Origin: Rhodococcoides fascians A44A
GTDB taxonomy: Bacteria > Actinomycetota > Actinomycetes > Mycobacteriales > Mycobacteriaceae
Length of the DNA stretch: 64,000 bases
Direction of reading: 5' to 3'
NCBI RefSeq assembly: GCF_000760735.1
Contig: NZ_JMEX01000008.1
Span: forward strand, 1,238,394-1,302,393
Below the pieces are notes generated by a model. That model made no database searches, was not told the origin of the DNA, and was given only the letters and a program-made list of their open reading frames with translations. Every line of letters begins with the position of its first letter. The stretch's first letter is position 1. Below are positions 1 to 8,576 of the stretch, in pieces. The translations under genes and the position numbers were made by a program.

Positions 1-1103
1 GCGCCCAGCCAGCGTGCAGCGGGAGTCTCGACCCATCGGTAGACGATTTCCGACACGGCGGCCGTGGCGACGAGAAACGCGACGACCGCGCCCGTCGGTC
101 CGGTGTACGGAACCACGTTCTCGTACACCCGGTAGAGAATCAGCGTGTGGACCAGGTAGATCGCGTAGCTGCGGGTGCCCGTCCAGCGAACGATCGCCCA
201 ATGAGCGATCCTGCCGTCGTACCGCGCGAGGAGCAGGACCAGACCGGTGACGACGACGATGGTCCACATGTACTGGTCGCCCGCCCAGTAAGCGTGGACG
301 TCGGTTGCCAGTCGCACCACCTCGGCCTGCGCGACGACCGAGACGACGACCCATCTCCAGCTGATGATCCGGGCCCAGCCGAGGTAGATGATCTGCCCGA
401 GGAACAGCGTCGGGAGCGTCGCGGCGATCTTCGACAGCATCGGCACCGACCACGGCTGCGGGATGTAGAGGTTGTAGATCAGCACGGCCGCGCAGAGGAA
501 GGCCCCGAAGAGGGGAACGACGACGGGCCACTTCCGTAGGATGTCGCGGGCCGCGATGCAGTACAGGTAGAACATCAGCTGGACCGTCAGCGTCCAGGTG
601 ACGCCCAGTACGGCGACTTCGGGCTTCAGGAAGAACCCGCCGAGCACGAAGCTGAGCGCGGCTTCGGAGTTGCTGATCCCGTTCTGACCGCTGAACATGC
701 CGTTGATACCCAGACGCACCAGCAGAATGGCCAGCGCGACGGACACCCACAGCGCCGGGACCAGGCGGGAAAGCCTGCTGACCGCGAAATCCCGTCGCGA
801 CTGCCGCATCGCCGAGCGGGTCACCAGCAGGCCGGTCAGGAGCATGAAGATCGCGACGCCGACGAACGAGAGATGGTTGTTGAGGCCGGCTTCCTGGACG
901 AACACCCGGTAGACGACGTCGATCATCCACCAGCCTTCGCCGCGGTCGTCGATCAGGTAGAACGAGATGTGCGAGTAGAGAACGGCGAGTACCGCGATCA
1001 ACCGCAGCAGGTTCGCGCCGTCGAGTTGGACCCTCGGCGCATGGACGTCCGTGACCGCCTGTCGGGCGTCGACCGCATCGGTCGACCTGCGATGGGGGCT
1101 CAC
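1..1103 (-). CDS. Acyltransferase family 3 membrane protein (3' end outside window)
   Basis: Integral membrane O-acyltransferase of the OafA/YrhL (acyltransferase 3) type, expected to acylate sugars or lipids of the cell envelope. I read it by translating the complement; the frame stays open from a GTG at 1103 to the window edge. About ten hydrophobic segments are visible. The N-terminal helix carries the family pattern LLRLIAVLAVLYSH, with the conserved His, followed by the motif TGLLVTRS. No clear ribosome binding site precedes the GTG, but TAGACT lies a few bases upstream, so a leaderless start is possible. The C-terminus is missing. The family call is firm and the substrate is unknown. 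Confidence 0.8.
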   Translation of the reverse strand, partial: MSPHRRSTDAVDARQAVTDVHAPRVQLDGANLLRLIAVLAVLYSHISFYLIDDRGEGWWMIDVVYRVFVQEAGLNNHLSFVGVAIFMLLTGLLVTRSAMRQSRRDFAVSRLSRLVPALWVSVALAILLVRLGINGMFSGQNGISNSEAALSFVLGGFFLKPEVAVLGVTWTLTVQLMFYLYCIAARDILRKWPVVVPLFGAFLCAAVLIYNLYIPQPWSVPMLSKIAATLPTLFLGQIIYLGWARIISWRWVVVSVVAQAEVVRLATDVHAYWAGDQYMWTIVVVTGLVLLLARYDGRIAHWAIVRWTGTRSYAIYLVHTLILYRVYENVVPYTGPTGAVVAFLVATAAVSEIVYRWVETPAARWLG

Positions 1104-1339
1104 GGCGGCCAGTCTAGATTCCTGTTCACCTGCCGGACCAATCGTGACGCCGAGCCGTGACCTCGCCGTGACCTCCCGAGGCTGCCGCGGCAGCGCGGTT
1201 TTATTCCGAGAAATGAGTCTCGAGTACAACAGTTGCACTGGGGGTAGTAATGAGATTGGGTTGAACCCGAGAGAAGATCCGCAGCACTACGCGCCGCGCT
1301 TCGATCGATGAAGCCGGCGTCGACAAAGAAGGGAACCAC

Positions 1340-1963
1340 GTGTCCGAGTACACCTTGCCCGACCTTGATTTCGATTACTCCGCCCTCGAGCCACACATCT
1401 CGGGCGAGATCAACGAACTGCACCACTCCAAGCACCACGCAACGTACGTCGCCGGCGCCAACACTGCGCTCGAGAAGCTCGCTGCAGCCCGCGAAGCCGA
1501 GGATCACGGCTCGATCTTCCTGCTCGAGAAGAACCTCGCGTTCCACCTCGGCGGCCACGTCAACCACTCCATCTGGTGGAAGAACCTCTCCCCCAACGGT
1601 GGCGACAAGCCCGAGGGTGAACTCGGCGCAGCCATCGACGATCAGTTCGGTTCGTTCGACAAGTTCCGCGCACAGTTCACCGCGGCGGCCAACGGTCTGC
1701 AGGGCTCCGGCTGGGCCGTTCTCGGCTACGACTCGCTCGGCAAGAAGCTGCTGACGTTCCAGCTCTACGATCAGCAGGCCAACGTGCCGCTGGGCATCAT
1801 CCCGCTGCTCCAGGTCGACATGTGGGAGCACGCCTTCTACCTGCAGTACAAGAACGTCAAGGCCGACTACGTCAAGGCGTTCTGGAACGTCGTGAACTGG
1901 GCCGACGTTCAGGCCCGCTTCGAGGCAGCCACGTCGAAGACCCCGGGTCTGATCTTCCCGTAA
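1340..1963 (+). CDS. sodA: Superoxide dismutase, Fe/Mn family, probably Mn
   Basis: Converts superoxide to hydrogen peroxide and oxygen. The 207-residue protein is full length and very close to the mycobacterial SodA pattern. The four metal ligands are present: His28, His76, Asp160 and His164 (in DMWEHAFY). Residue 145 is Gln (YDQQ), where the Mycobacterium tuberculosis iron enzyme has His, so manganese is the likelier metal (known family rule, inferred here). The GTG start has an AGAAGGGA box about five bases upstream. There is no N-terminal signal peptide; mycobacterial relatives are nevertheless found outside the cell. A strong terminator follows, so the gene is probably transcribed alone. 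A Mn exporter with a Mn riboswitch lies 0.9 kb downstream. Confidence 0.95.
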   Translation: MSEYTLPDLDFDYSALEPHISGEINELHHSKHHATYVAGANTALEKLAAAREAEDHGSIFLLEKNLAFHLGGHVNHSIWWKNLSPNGGDKPEGELGAAIDDQFGSFDKFRAQFTAAANGLQGSGWAVLGYDSLGKKLLTFQLYDQQANVPLGIIPLLQVDMWEHAFYLQYKNVKADYVKAFWNVVNWADVQARFEAATSKTPGLIFP

Positions 1964-1979
1964 TTCTTCTGCACCGCAG

Positions 1980-2012
1980 AGGGCCATCACGCATCGTCGT
2001 GATGGCCCTTTT
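1980..2012 (+). terminator. Terminator after sodA
   Basis: A perfect 12-bp stem (AGGGCCATCACG pairing with CGTGATGGCCCT) with a short loop is followed by a run of T, a classical intrinsic terminator just after the sodA stop. Confidence 0.85.
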
Positions 2013-2126
2013 CGTGTTTCCCTTCGTTAGCACTCGACACGTCTTGTGTGCCAGCACGTTTCTGGTTCATATTGGGGTGTACCCAGCGTGGCGTACCGGA
2101 TATTTCTGGGCGAACGAGGAGTGCAC

Positions 2127-2654
2127 ATGAGCGATCGCGATCTGATCGGCGTTTCCCCTTTCCATGCCGCTGGGCTTCTGCGCGGGTTCGTGATCTCCGG
2201 GCGGTGGCCGGACACGACGAAGGAATGGGCGCAGTTTCTCGTGCTGGCCGTCCAGGTCGCATCGATGCCGGGCCTGCTCACAACGTCGACGGTCTTCGGG
2301 GCTCGCGAGGAGCTTCCCGACGATCCGGCCCCGGGAACGATAGGGCTGGTCCTCGCCGAGGGGCCCATCGTGGGTGAGACTGCTGTCACACCCGAGCGGT
2401 TCGCGCACCACCAGCCGGCGGCGATTCTGATGCTGCATCCGCCGTCGGAGACCACCCCGTCACTCCCCGAATGCGCCGGCGCGGCGTCCGGGTGTGTCCT
2501 CCTTCCCGGCCTGCCGCATCTCGGTCTCGATCATCGCGCTGCCTGGGTGGAAGCGGAATCCGACGGCACCGTGACCTCGATGGTGAGCCGCATCGGCCTC
2601 GACCCGATCAGCGATCCCGACACTGCAGTTTTGGCCATGCTCCTCGCGTCCTGA
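2127..2654 (+). CDS. Conserved hypothetical protein, 175 aa
   Basis: I do not recognise the family. The ATG at 2127 is chosen because GAGGAG lies six bases upstream; a longer reading from 2046 lacks such a site. The product is soluble with no signal peptide or membrane segment, has an N-terminal motif around GLLRGFVISGRW, and alternates short hydrophobic strands with acidic loops. It stands between the sodA terminator and the Mn-riboswitch promoter on the same strand, so it is probably a single-gene unit. Codon use matches the neighbours. Confidence 0.6.
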   Translation: MSDRDLIGVSPFHAAGLLRGFVISGRWPDTTKEWAQFLVLAVQVASMPGLLTTSTVFGAREELPDDPAPGTIGLVLAEGPIVGETAVTPERFAHHQPAAILMLHPPSETTPSLPECAGAASGCVLLPGLPHLGLDHRAAWVEAESDGTVTSMVSRIGLDPISDPDTAVLAMLLAS

Positions 2655-2700
2655 ACGTGGCCCGTACAAGAGTTTTCGGGTTCCCAAACTTGCTGCGGCA

Positions 2701-2730
2701 TTGGACTTTTCGACTACCTCCTCCTACTGT
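2701..2730 (+). promoter_or_regulatory. Candidate promoter for the riboswitch transcript
   Basis: TTGGAC at 2701-2706 and TACTGT at 2725-2730 (fits TANNNT) are separated by 18 bases and would start transcription near 2737, just before the first riboswitch stem. Inferred by eye. Confidence 0.45.
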
Positions 2731-2738
2731 GGAGTGCA

Positions 2739-2881
2739 GCGAAGGGGAGTAGCCCCCAATCACCGTGTCGACATACTGGTCCGCAATCGGGCCCGGCACC
2801 GTGAACCGATACCGCTCACGCACAGGCTGCGTGCTCGGCGCCGGTGGGCGAGACCTTCGGTCATTCAGACGACCGAAGGAG
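2739..2881 (+). promoter_or_regulatory. yybP-ykoY manganese riboswitch
   Basis: The leader carries both conserved halves of the yybP-ykoY aptamer: GGGGAGTAGC at 2744-2753 and GCGAGACC at 2848-2855. P1 is visible as CGAAGG (2740-2745) pairing with CCTTCG (2854-2859). A competing 9-bp hairpin pairs CCTTCGGTC (2854-2862) with GACCGAAGG (2871-2879), which covers the ribosome binding site GAAGGAG (2875-2881). The two folds exclude each other. Mn2+ stabilising P1 should therefore free the site and turn on translation of the Mn exporter. Mn sensing by this class is established; the exact switch here is inferred from pairing. Confidence 0.88.
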
Positions 2882-2890
2882 TGCCTCCAC

Positions 2891-3583
2891 ATGCTGTCCG
2901 CGCTGCTGTTGAGTTTCGCAGTCATCTTCGTCGCCGAACTCGGCGACAAATCGCAGCTCATGGCCATGACGTTCGCCCTGCGCTACAAGTGGTACGTCGT
3001 CATCGGCGGCATCACGATCGCCACCACCGTCACCCACCTCGTGTCGGTCGCCGTCGGGCACTTCCTCGGACTCTCGATTCCCACCCACCTGATCTCGATC
3101 GTCGCCGGAGTCGCTTTCGTCGTCTTCGGACTGTGGACCCTCAAGGGAGACAAGCTTTCCGACGACGAAGGCGACAAAGCCTCCAAGGTCACCCGCTCGG
3201 CGTTCATCGCAATCGCGTCGGCATTCTTCCTGGCCGAGCTCGGCGACAAGACCATGCTCGCCACCGTCACCCTCGCCGCGGACAACAACTGGGCCGGCGT
3301 CTGGATCGGCTCTACCGTCGGCATGGTCGCAGCCGATGCCCTCGCCATCGTCGTGGGCGCGGTCCTGGGCAAGCATCTTCCCGAACGCATCATCCAGTTC
3401 GGTGCCGCAATCCTCTTCTTCGTGTTCGGCGTCTCGCTGTTCTTCGAGGGCGTCATGCCCGGAACGTCCGCGCCCGTGATCGCCGGCGGCGTCGTTCTCG
3501 TCCTGTCGGCAGCGGTGTGGGGAGCAATCGCAACCGTCCGGCGCCGTCGCCCGACGCCGGTCGAGGTATTGAACGACAAGTAA
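2891..3583 (+). CDS. GDT1/TMEM165 (UPF0016) family Mn2+ exporter
   Basis: Six-helix inner membrane transporter that exports Mn2+ (Ca2+ or Mn2+ in other members). It shows the family's internal duplication with two signature motifs: AELGDKS near residue 15 and AELGDKT near residue 118, whose acidic residues bind the ion. The start is the ATG at 2891, nine bases after GAAGGAG; an upstream GTG reading would run through the riboswitch and is rejected. The length of 230 residues is normal. The yybP-ykoY riboswitch immediately upstream independently supports Mn efflux. The closeness of a Mn-type superoxide dismutase suggests a local manganese and oxidative-stress theme. Confidence 0.9.
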   Translation: MLSALLLSFAVIFVAELGDKSQLMAMTFALRYKWYVVIGGITIATTVTHLVSVAVGHFLGLSIPTHLISIVAGVAFVVFGLWTLKGDKLSDDEGDKASKVTRSAFIAIASAFFLAELGDKTMLATVTLAADNNWAGVWIGSTVGMVAADALAIVVGAVLGKHLPERIIQFGAAILFFVFGVSLFFEGVMPGTSAPVIAGGVVLVLSAAVWGAIATVRRRRPTPVEVLNDK

Positions 3584-3623
3584 GAATCGACGTATCATCT
3601 GCCCCGATCAGAACCAGGGGCAC

Positions 3624-4829
3624 ATGACAACCATCGACCACGATCCCAGCAGGACGCGCCGCACCACCCACGACGACAACACGTCGTCGGATCGGCTTCT
3701 CCGGACGGTAGCGCGCTTCGTCGCCGCCGGTTACCTCATCTATTTCGCGATTCTGCTGCCGGATTTCCTCCGCACCGCCTACGTGACGGAATCCTGGTGG
3801 ACGCCCGCAGCGATGGTCGCCGTGTTCGGAACAGGTCTGTCCATGGGAGTGGCTTCCCTGGCCACGGACACCAGGTGGATCCGCGTCACCGGTGCCGTAG
3901 CGACCTTCACCTTCCTGGCCGCCGCGCTGAGCTGGTGGCTCGCGTGGGACAGCTCCGTCGTCGACACCAACGGAATGCCCCTGGCGTCGTTCCCCGGCCT
4001 GGCGGGACTGGCCGCGGCCGCGTCGCTGCCGTCATGGTTGGCTTTCGCACAGCTGACCGTCACTGTCGTCTCGGTTCAGCTCAGCATCAACATTCTCCGT
4101 GGTCCACTGCTGGACGGCCCGTTGCTGGCTGACATCACGTTCGCGCTGATGTTCTGCTCCATCTTCGTGGCCGCCACCTTGGGCGTCATCCGCACCGCAC
4201 GCATTCTCGACAGCACGCGCGAAACCACCCACCGACAGGCGGCGACGGAGGCTGCCGTCAGCGCCCGCGCCGTCGAGCGTGAGCGTTTCGACGCCCTCAT
4301 CCACGACGGCGTGTTGTCCTCCCTTCTCGCGGTGGCTCGCCTCGGACGCACCGAGGGCGTGATCCGACAGACCGAGCACACTCTCGCTCAGCTGGACTCG
4401 CTGCGAAACCACTCGTCCGCCACGACGTTCGATGTCGACGAGGCGCTCGCCCGGTTACGTTCGGCCGCAACGAATGTCGACGAGGAGATCGAAATCGCCG
4501 TCGAATCACGCACCGACGCTCTGTATCCCGCCGAGGTCATCCGCACGGCCAGTGCCGCCTTGGCCGAGGCAGTTCGCAACAGCGTCACGCACGCAGGTTC
4601 CGACGCGACGCGGGTCGCAACGTTGTCGCTGACGAGGGACGACATCTCCATCGTGCTGTCCGACGACGGGTCCGGGTTCGACCCCACCTCGGTCGCGCCG
4701 CATCGCATGGGGATCGCGGTGAGCATCGTCGGACGCATGCGCAGCCTGCCCGGTGGCTCGGCGCGCGTCGAGTCGGACAAGAACGACGGTGGAACGACGG
4801 TGGCACTGCACTGGTCGGCACCGTCGTGA
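3624..4829 (+). CDS. Membrane sensor histidine kinase-like protein
   Basis: The N-terminal half (residues about 25-190) has five to six membrane helices. A linker then leads to a dimerisation helix containing ERERFDALIHDGVL, where His is the likely phospho-acceptor. A HATPase_c domain follows, with an N-box ALAEAVRNSVTHA and a G-box DDGSGFDP. This is the arrangement of NarL-type sensor kinases. AGGGG lies four bases before the ATG. The stop overlaps the next gene's GTG in a GTGA junction, so the two are translationally coupled. No response regulator gene lies beside it. The input signal is unknown. Confidence 0.75.
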   Translation: MTTIDHDPSRTRRTTHDDNTSSDRLLRTVARFVAAGYLIYFAILLPDFLRTAYVTESWWTPAAMVAVFGTGLSMGVASLATDTRWIRVTGAVATFTFLAAALSWWLAWDSSVVDTNGMPLASFPGLAGLAAAASLPSWLAFAQLTVTVVSVQLSINILRGPLLDGPLLADITFALMFCSIFVAATLGVIRTARILDSTRETTHRQAATEAAVSARAVERERFDALIHDGVLSSLLAVARLGRTEGVIRQTEHTLAQLDSLRNHSSATTFDVDEALARLRSAATNVDEEIEIAVESRTDALYPAEVIRTASAALAEAVRNSVTHAGSDATRVATLSLTRDDISIVLSDDGSGFDPTSVAPHRMGIAVSIVGRMRSLPGGSARVESDKNDGGTTVALHWSAPS

Positions 4830-5884
4830 TCGGCACCCGGAGCACGCACGACGCGTGTCAGGACGGCTCGGGTCAGGATATTCGCGACCTCATCGGACTG
4901 CGGTCGCGATTCGCGACGGGACTGGTCGCCCTCTACATCTTCACGTGTTTTCTCTGCGCCGCAGCAACGTTGGAGGGAGTGAGCTCCCCGTGGCCGATCT
5001 TCGTCTCCGCTGGGTTGTGCTCGATCGGTGCAGTCACGATGATCACCGCACCAGGAGATCCACTGCCGTGGCGGTACACCGTATTCATCGCTGCCCTCGG
5101 CCCCGTCAGCTGCGCGTTGACCTACAGCGTGATTCCCGTTCCGGTCAGCAGCCCACTGCAGACCTGGCCGCTGGGCACGAGCGTCGCACTGTTCACGGCC
5201 CTGTGCGTGCGAGGACGAACGTCGGCAGCGTGGGCCGGACTGGGGACGACGGTTGCCGTGACGATCTTCTGGTCCGTCCAGACCGGGCAGGGCGCCGCCT
5301 ACGGCATCGCCTTCGGCGTCATCAACGCTGCCCCACTGCTGATGTCGACGTTCTTCGCGTTCACGCTCCGGCCCCTCGCTCGCTCCGTTTTCGCGCTGCG
5401 TGACCAGTCGACGTCGCGAGTCGCATCCGAGGCGGCCGCCGCAGCCGTGCTCGAAGAGCGTGACTCGCAACTGCGTCGGCTCGACGAACTCGCTCGCCCA
5501 CTCCTCGAACGGACCGTCCACGGCCCCGACCTGGCTCCCGAGGAGATCGCGTCGTACACCCTGCTCGAAGCCGAGTTGCGGGATTCGTTGCGAGCGCGCG
5601 CTCTTGTCACCGATCGACTACGTACGTCGGTGCGGACGGCACGCGACCGCGGCGTCAGCGTCGTACTCCTCGACGACCGCGCCGACGTCGAACTCGACCC
5701 CGCGGTGCGCGACCTCGTCGTCGACTCCGCAGCGGAGCACATCGACGGGATGGCGAGCGGATCGGCCACTGTGCGACTGCTCCCGGCAGGGCGGCCCGCC
5801 CTCGCCACGATGCTGGTCGATTCCGAACGGACCTACCGAATCGAGTACGAGCACGACGGTCGGGCTCGCGAAATCAGCCACTGA
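4826..5884 (+). CDS. Membrane protein partner of the sensor kinase
   Basis: 352-residue protein with about six hydrophobic segments in residues 25-190, followed by an Arg/Glu-rich helical region (around residues 195-240, likely coiled coil) and a soluble C-terminal domain. It resembles a sensor kinase in overall plan, but I see no acceptor His in the expected motif and no ATP-binding boxes. It is coupled to the upstream kinase gene by a GTGA overlap and probably acts with it as a signalling partner or degenerate kinase. The function is inferred from context only. Confidence 0.6.
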   Translation: MIGTRSTHDACQDGSGQDIRDLIGLRSRFATGLVALYIFTCFLCAAATLEGVSSPWPIFVSAGLCSIGAVTMITAPGDPLPWRYTVFIAALGPVSCALTYSVIPVPVSSPLQTWPLGTSVALFTALCVRGRTSAAWAGLGTTVAVTIFWSVQTGQGAAYGIAFGVINAAPLLMSTFFAFTLRPLARSVFALRDQSTSRVASEAAAAAVLEERDSQLRRLDELARPLLERTVHGPDLAPEEIASYTLLEAELRDSLRARALVTDRLRTSVRTARDRGVSVVLLDDRADVELDPAVRDLVVDSAAEHIDGMASGSATVRLLPAGRPALATMLVDSERTYRIEYEHDGRAREISH

Positions 5885-6026
5885 CACCGAGTGTGATCCA
5901 CTGCACTTCTGTCACTCCGCCGGCTGCGGCTCACTGCTGTCCGGTTATGGTGCAGAACGAGACAATCACGGTCAGCGCTGATCGTTTGCGCCGATCGTCC
6001 ACCGCTCTAGTCGAGGAGATGTGCAC

Positions 6027-6794
6027 GTGGAGATTTCGGGAACAGCAGCGTTGGTCACAGGCGGGGCGTCCGGCCTCGGTGCGGCAACGGCCAAGCGCCT
6101 CGCCGACGCCGGGGTGACGGTGTTCGGCCTCGACCTGGCGCAGTCGATCGAGCGGGCGGGCGACAGCGTGCCCGACGGTGTCACGCTCATCGCCGCCGAC
6201 GTCACCAGCGAAGCCGACGTCGAGGCAGCCCTCGACACCATCACCGCGTCCGGGGTGCCCCTGCGCATCGTCGTCAACTGCGCCGGTGTCGGCTGGGCGG
6301 GACGCATCCTGTCGAAGAAGGGCCCGCACGAGCTCGAGCTCTTCCGCACCGTCATCACCATCAACCTGCTGGGCACGTTCAACGTGATGCGCCTTGCCGC
6401 CAACCGAATTCAGTCACTCCCGACGGTCGACGACGCAGGGCAGCGCGGCATCATCGTCAACACCGCCTCCGTCGCCGCCTTCGAAGGCCAGATCGGCCAG
6501 ATCGCGTACACGGCATCGAAGGGCGGCGTGCACGCGATGACCATCACCGCGGCCCGCGACCTCGCCCAGGTCGGCATCCGCGTCAACACCATCGCCCCCG
6601 GAATCGTCGACACCCCGATGCTCGCCGGCGTCACCGAGGAATACCGCAAGGGCCTCGAAGCCAGCGTCCCGTTCCCCTCGCGCCTCGCACAGCCGGCGGA
6701 GTACGCACAGCTCGTGCAGATGCTCGCCGAGCACGACTACCTCAACGGCGAAACCATCCGCATGGACGGCGCAATCCGCATGGCGCCGCGGTAA
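6027..6794 (+). CDS. SDR-family oxidoreductase
   Basis: Short-chain dehydrogenase with an N-terminal NAD-binding motif TGGASGLG, the NCAG motif (VVNCAGVG), a Ser in NTASVAAF and catalytic YTASKGG. It is closest in pattern to type II 3-hydroxyacyl-CoA dehydrogenases (HSD17B10-like), which act in beta-oxidation and prefer NAD+. I place the start at GTG 6027 because GAGGAG at 6013-6018 is eight bases away; the in-frame GTG at 6021 is too close. The gene stands alone between the sensor pair and a convergent nuclease gene. Substrate unproven. Confidence 0.8.
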   Translation: MEISGTAALVTGGASGLGAATAKRLADAGVTVFGLDLAQSIERAGDSVPDGVTLIAADVTSEADVEAALDTITASGVPLRIVVNCAGVGWAGRILSKKGPHELELFRTVITINLLGTFNVMRLAANRIQSLPTVDDAGQRGIIVNTASVAAFEGQIGQIAYTASKGGVHAMTITAARDLAQVGIRVNTIAPGIVDTPMLAGVTEEYRKGLEASVPFPSRLAQPAEYAQLVQMLAEHDYLNGETIRMDGAIRMAPR

Positions 6795-6822
6795 GCGCAT
6801 CCGGGTTTCGGCAGCCGCGATT

Positions 6823-8445
6823 TCAGGCTCCGTTGCGCAAGGATTCGAGGGTGGGGATTTCGAGGTCCGCGCGGTCGGTCATCCACTCGCGCAGGACTTT
6901 CGTGGCTTGGACGTCGTCTTCGTTGTAGACGAGTAACCGTTCGCGCTGACTGAGGTCGGGTTCTCCGTCGTAGCCGACGGCGTCGCGGTACCAGCCCATG
7001 GACGCCTCGCCGCCGGCTTCGTCGTCACGCCAGGTGAAGCCGGCGACGGGGGCGATTTTCTTCAGCCCTTTGCCGCCGGGGCAGATGAATTGGTCGCTGA
7101 CTGCCTGGTAGATGTCCACCCATTGTTCGCTGTCGATGAATTCGCGGATCTCGGCCTCGGTGGGAACGCCGGGAACGGCGCCGAAGCGTCGGGCAGAATC
7201 AAGAAGCCACTTGTCCTCGGCCTGGCGCGAATAGCAGTACGCAGCAAAGGTTTTACCGCGTTCGGCGGCGTCACGGCGCTTGCCCATCAGCCAGCCCCAG
7301 AATTCCGCGAACGATCGCCCCTCGTCGACGGTCGGCAGCGGATCCCACGTGACGAATCCTCGGTAGACCGGGGGCTGCCCTCCCTGCTCGGTGAGCAGCG
7401 TGCCCCACAGGTAGGCGCCGTGCTCCTGGTAGCTCTCCATGTCCACGTCGACCTCGACGTCAGCGCGGTAGACCGTCGTTCTCTCGGTCCGGCGCAGAAG
7501 CGGAACATCCGCGCGCCACGCCGTCGCTGCGGCAACGGCGTCGTCGAAGCTGCCGAACGGCCAGTCCTCCGGTTCCGGTCCGGTCCAGTCGGCGAGGTCG
7601 TCGATGGTGAAGACGCCGTGCTCGCGCAACACCTCCGCACGCATCCCCGACGCCACCAGCGACACGTCGCGGTTGGCGGTGAGCTGCGGTTTGCAGTCCG
7701 ACCACCATGAGCACGACCGACACTCGCTCACCTGGGAGGGCACGGTGAAGCTCTCACCCCGCGCGACGGCGAGACGGTCCGCGAATCGTGAATCGTATTC
7801 TGCGAACACGGTCTCGAGGTCGTGAACGAGGATGCACTCGGCGCGATATCCGATTGCACCGCCGATTGCAGTGGGAGAGGCGAGGCCTTCACGTTCGAGC
7901 ATTCGGTAGAGATGCGCGAGGCGCAGTTGGTCCCGCAGCTGACTGCGAACCTTGCGGGTCTCGTCGACGCTCGGTGTCCATCGGTCGAACGGAGTGGTGG
8001 TCGCTCCCCGGCCGGGGTCGGTGACCTTGTGGTTGACGACGATGACCGGGATGTATCCGGCACCGGACGGATCGAGCATCAGCATCTCGCTGCGGCCGCG
8101 TCGACCGTGCTCGTGATCGAGGGGAAGCACGGCGTTCCAGATCCAGCGGGCCTTGCGCCTGCACGCCGCCATCGTCATCTCCGACGCCGACCTGGCGTCG
8201 GGGGCGTCGATCTCCGTCCACCCGGATTCGGTGGCTGCGAAGGCGGCACGGGTGGCCTCCCGGTGGGCCGCCGCGGCCTCACGCCGTTGCCGGACGCCGG
8301 GATTCTCCGGTTCGTAGCGCTGCAGCGCGGAGTAGGCCGTGTCCAGGTACAGCCGGTGACGGCACCGCGTCAGGGACCCGGCGTCGATGAGTACCGACGA
8401 CCGCATTCCGGCTGACCGTGTCGCCGCGACAGGCTGGCTGTTCAC
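6823..8445 (-). CDS. TM0106-family RecB-like nuclease
   Basis: 540-residue putative nuclease. The N-terminal half has a RecB/Cas4-like plan with four cysteines placed as for an iron-sulfur cluster: Cys28, and Cys242, Cys245 and Cys251 in ECRSCSWWSDC. The C-terminal half resembles an RNase H-like exonuclease, with the acidic motif DVDMES (Asp335, Glu337) and a closing YNEDDVQATKVLREW. TM0106-type proteins occur widely in actinobacteria, and a role in DNA or RNA processing is predicted, not shown. The gene is monocistronic, with the divergent 8577 gene upstream. Confidence 0.75.
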   Translation of the reverse strand: MNSQPVAATRSAGMRSSVLIDAGSLTRCRHRLYLDTAYSALQRYEPENPGVRQRREAAAAHREATRAAFAATESGWTEIDAPDARSASEMTMAACRRKARWIWNAVLPLDHEHGRRGRSEMLMLDPSGAGYIPVIVVNHKVTDPGRGATTTPFDRWTPSVDETRKVRSQLRDQLRLAHLYRMLEREGLASPTAIGGAIGYRAECILVHDLETVFAEYDSRFADRLAVARGESFTVPSQVSECRSCSWWSDCKPQLTANRDVSLVASGMRAEVLREHGVFTIDDLADWTGPEPEDWPFGSFDDAVAAATAWRADVPLLRRTERTTVYRADVEVDVDMESYQEHGAYLWGTLLTEQGGQPPVYRGFVTWDPLPTVDEGRSFAEFWGWLMGKRRDAAERGKTFAAYCYSRQAEDKWLLDSARRFGAVPGVPTEAEIREFIDSEQWVDIYQAVSDQFICPGGKGLKKIAPVAGFTWRDDEAGGEASMGWYRDAVGYDGEPDLSQRERLLVYNEDDVQATKVLREWMTDRADLEIPTLESLRNGA

Positions 8446-8576
8446 AGTTGATGAGCCTATGTCCCCCCACCGACACGCCCCATGCGACCCACCGCTGCGT
8501 CAGCGATAGGCTGTGTGTCAGCCAGCGCGAATACCGCGCCCGAACCGTACCGAAGCTGACGTTAGGGGCCTTGTCG

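Noticed and set aside
1104..1339. Regulatory RNA before sodA
   Set aside because: Only a weak 5-bp inverted repeat (CGAGA/TCTCG near 1207-1222) is visible; not enough for a call.
1100..1990. 296-codon open frame opposite sodA
   Set aside because: Antisense shadow of a clear SodA gene; no recognisable domain.
4388..5521. 377-codon frame opposite the sensor genes
   Set aside because: Low-complexity Arg/Gly/Asp product typical of antisense frames in GC-rich DNA.
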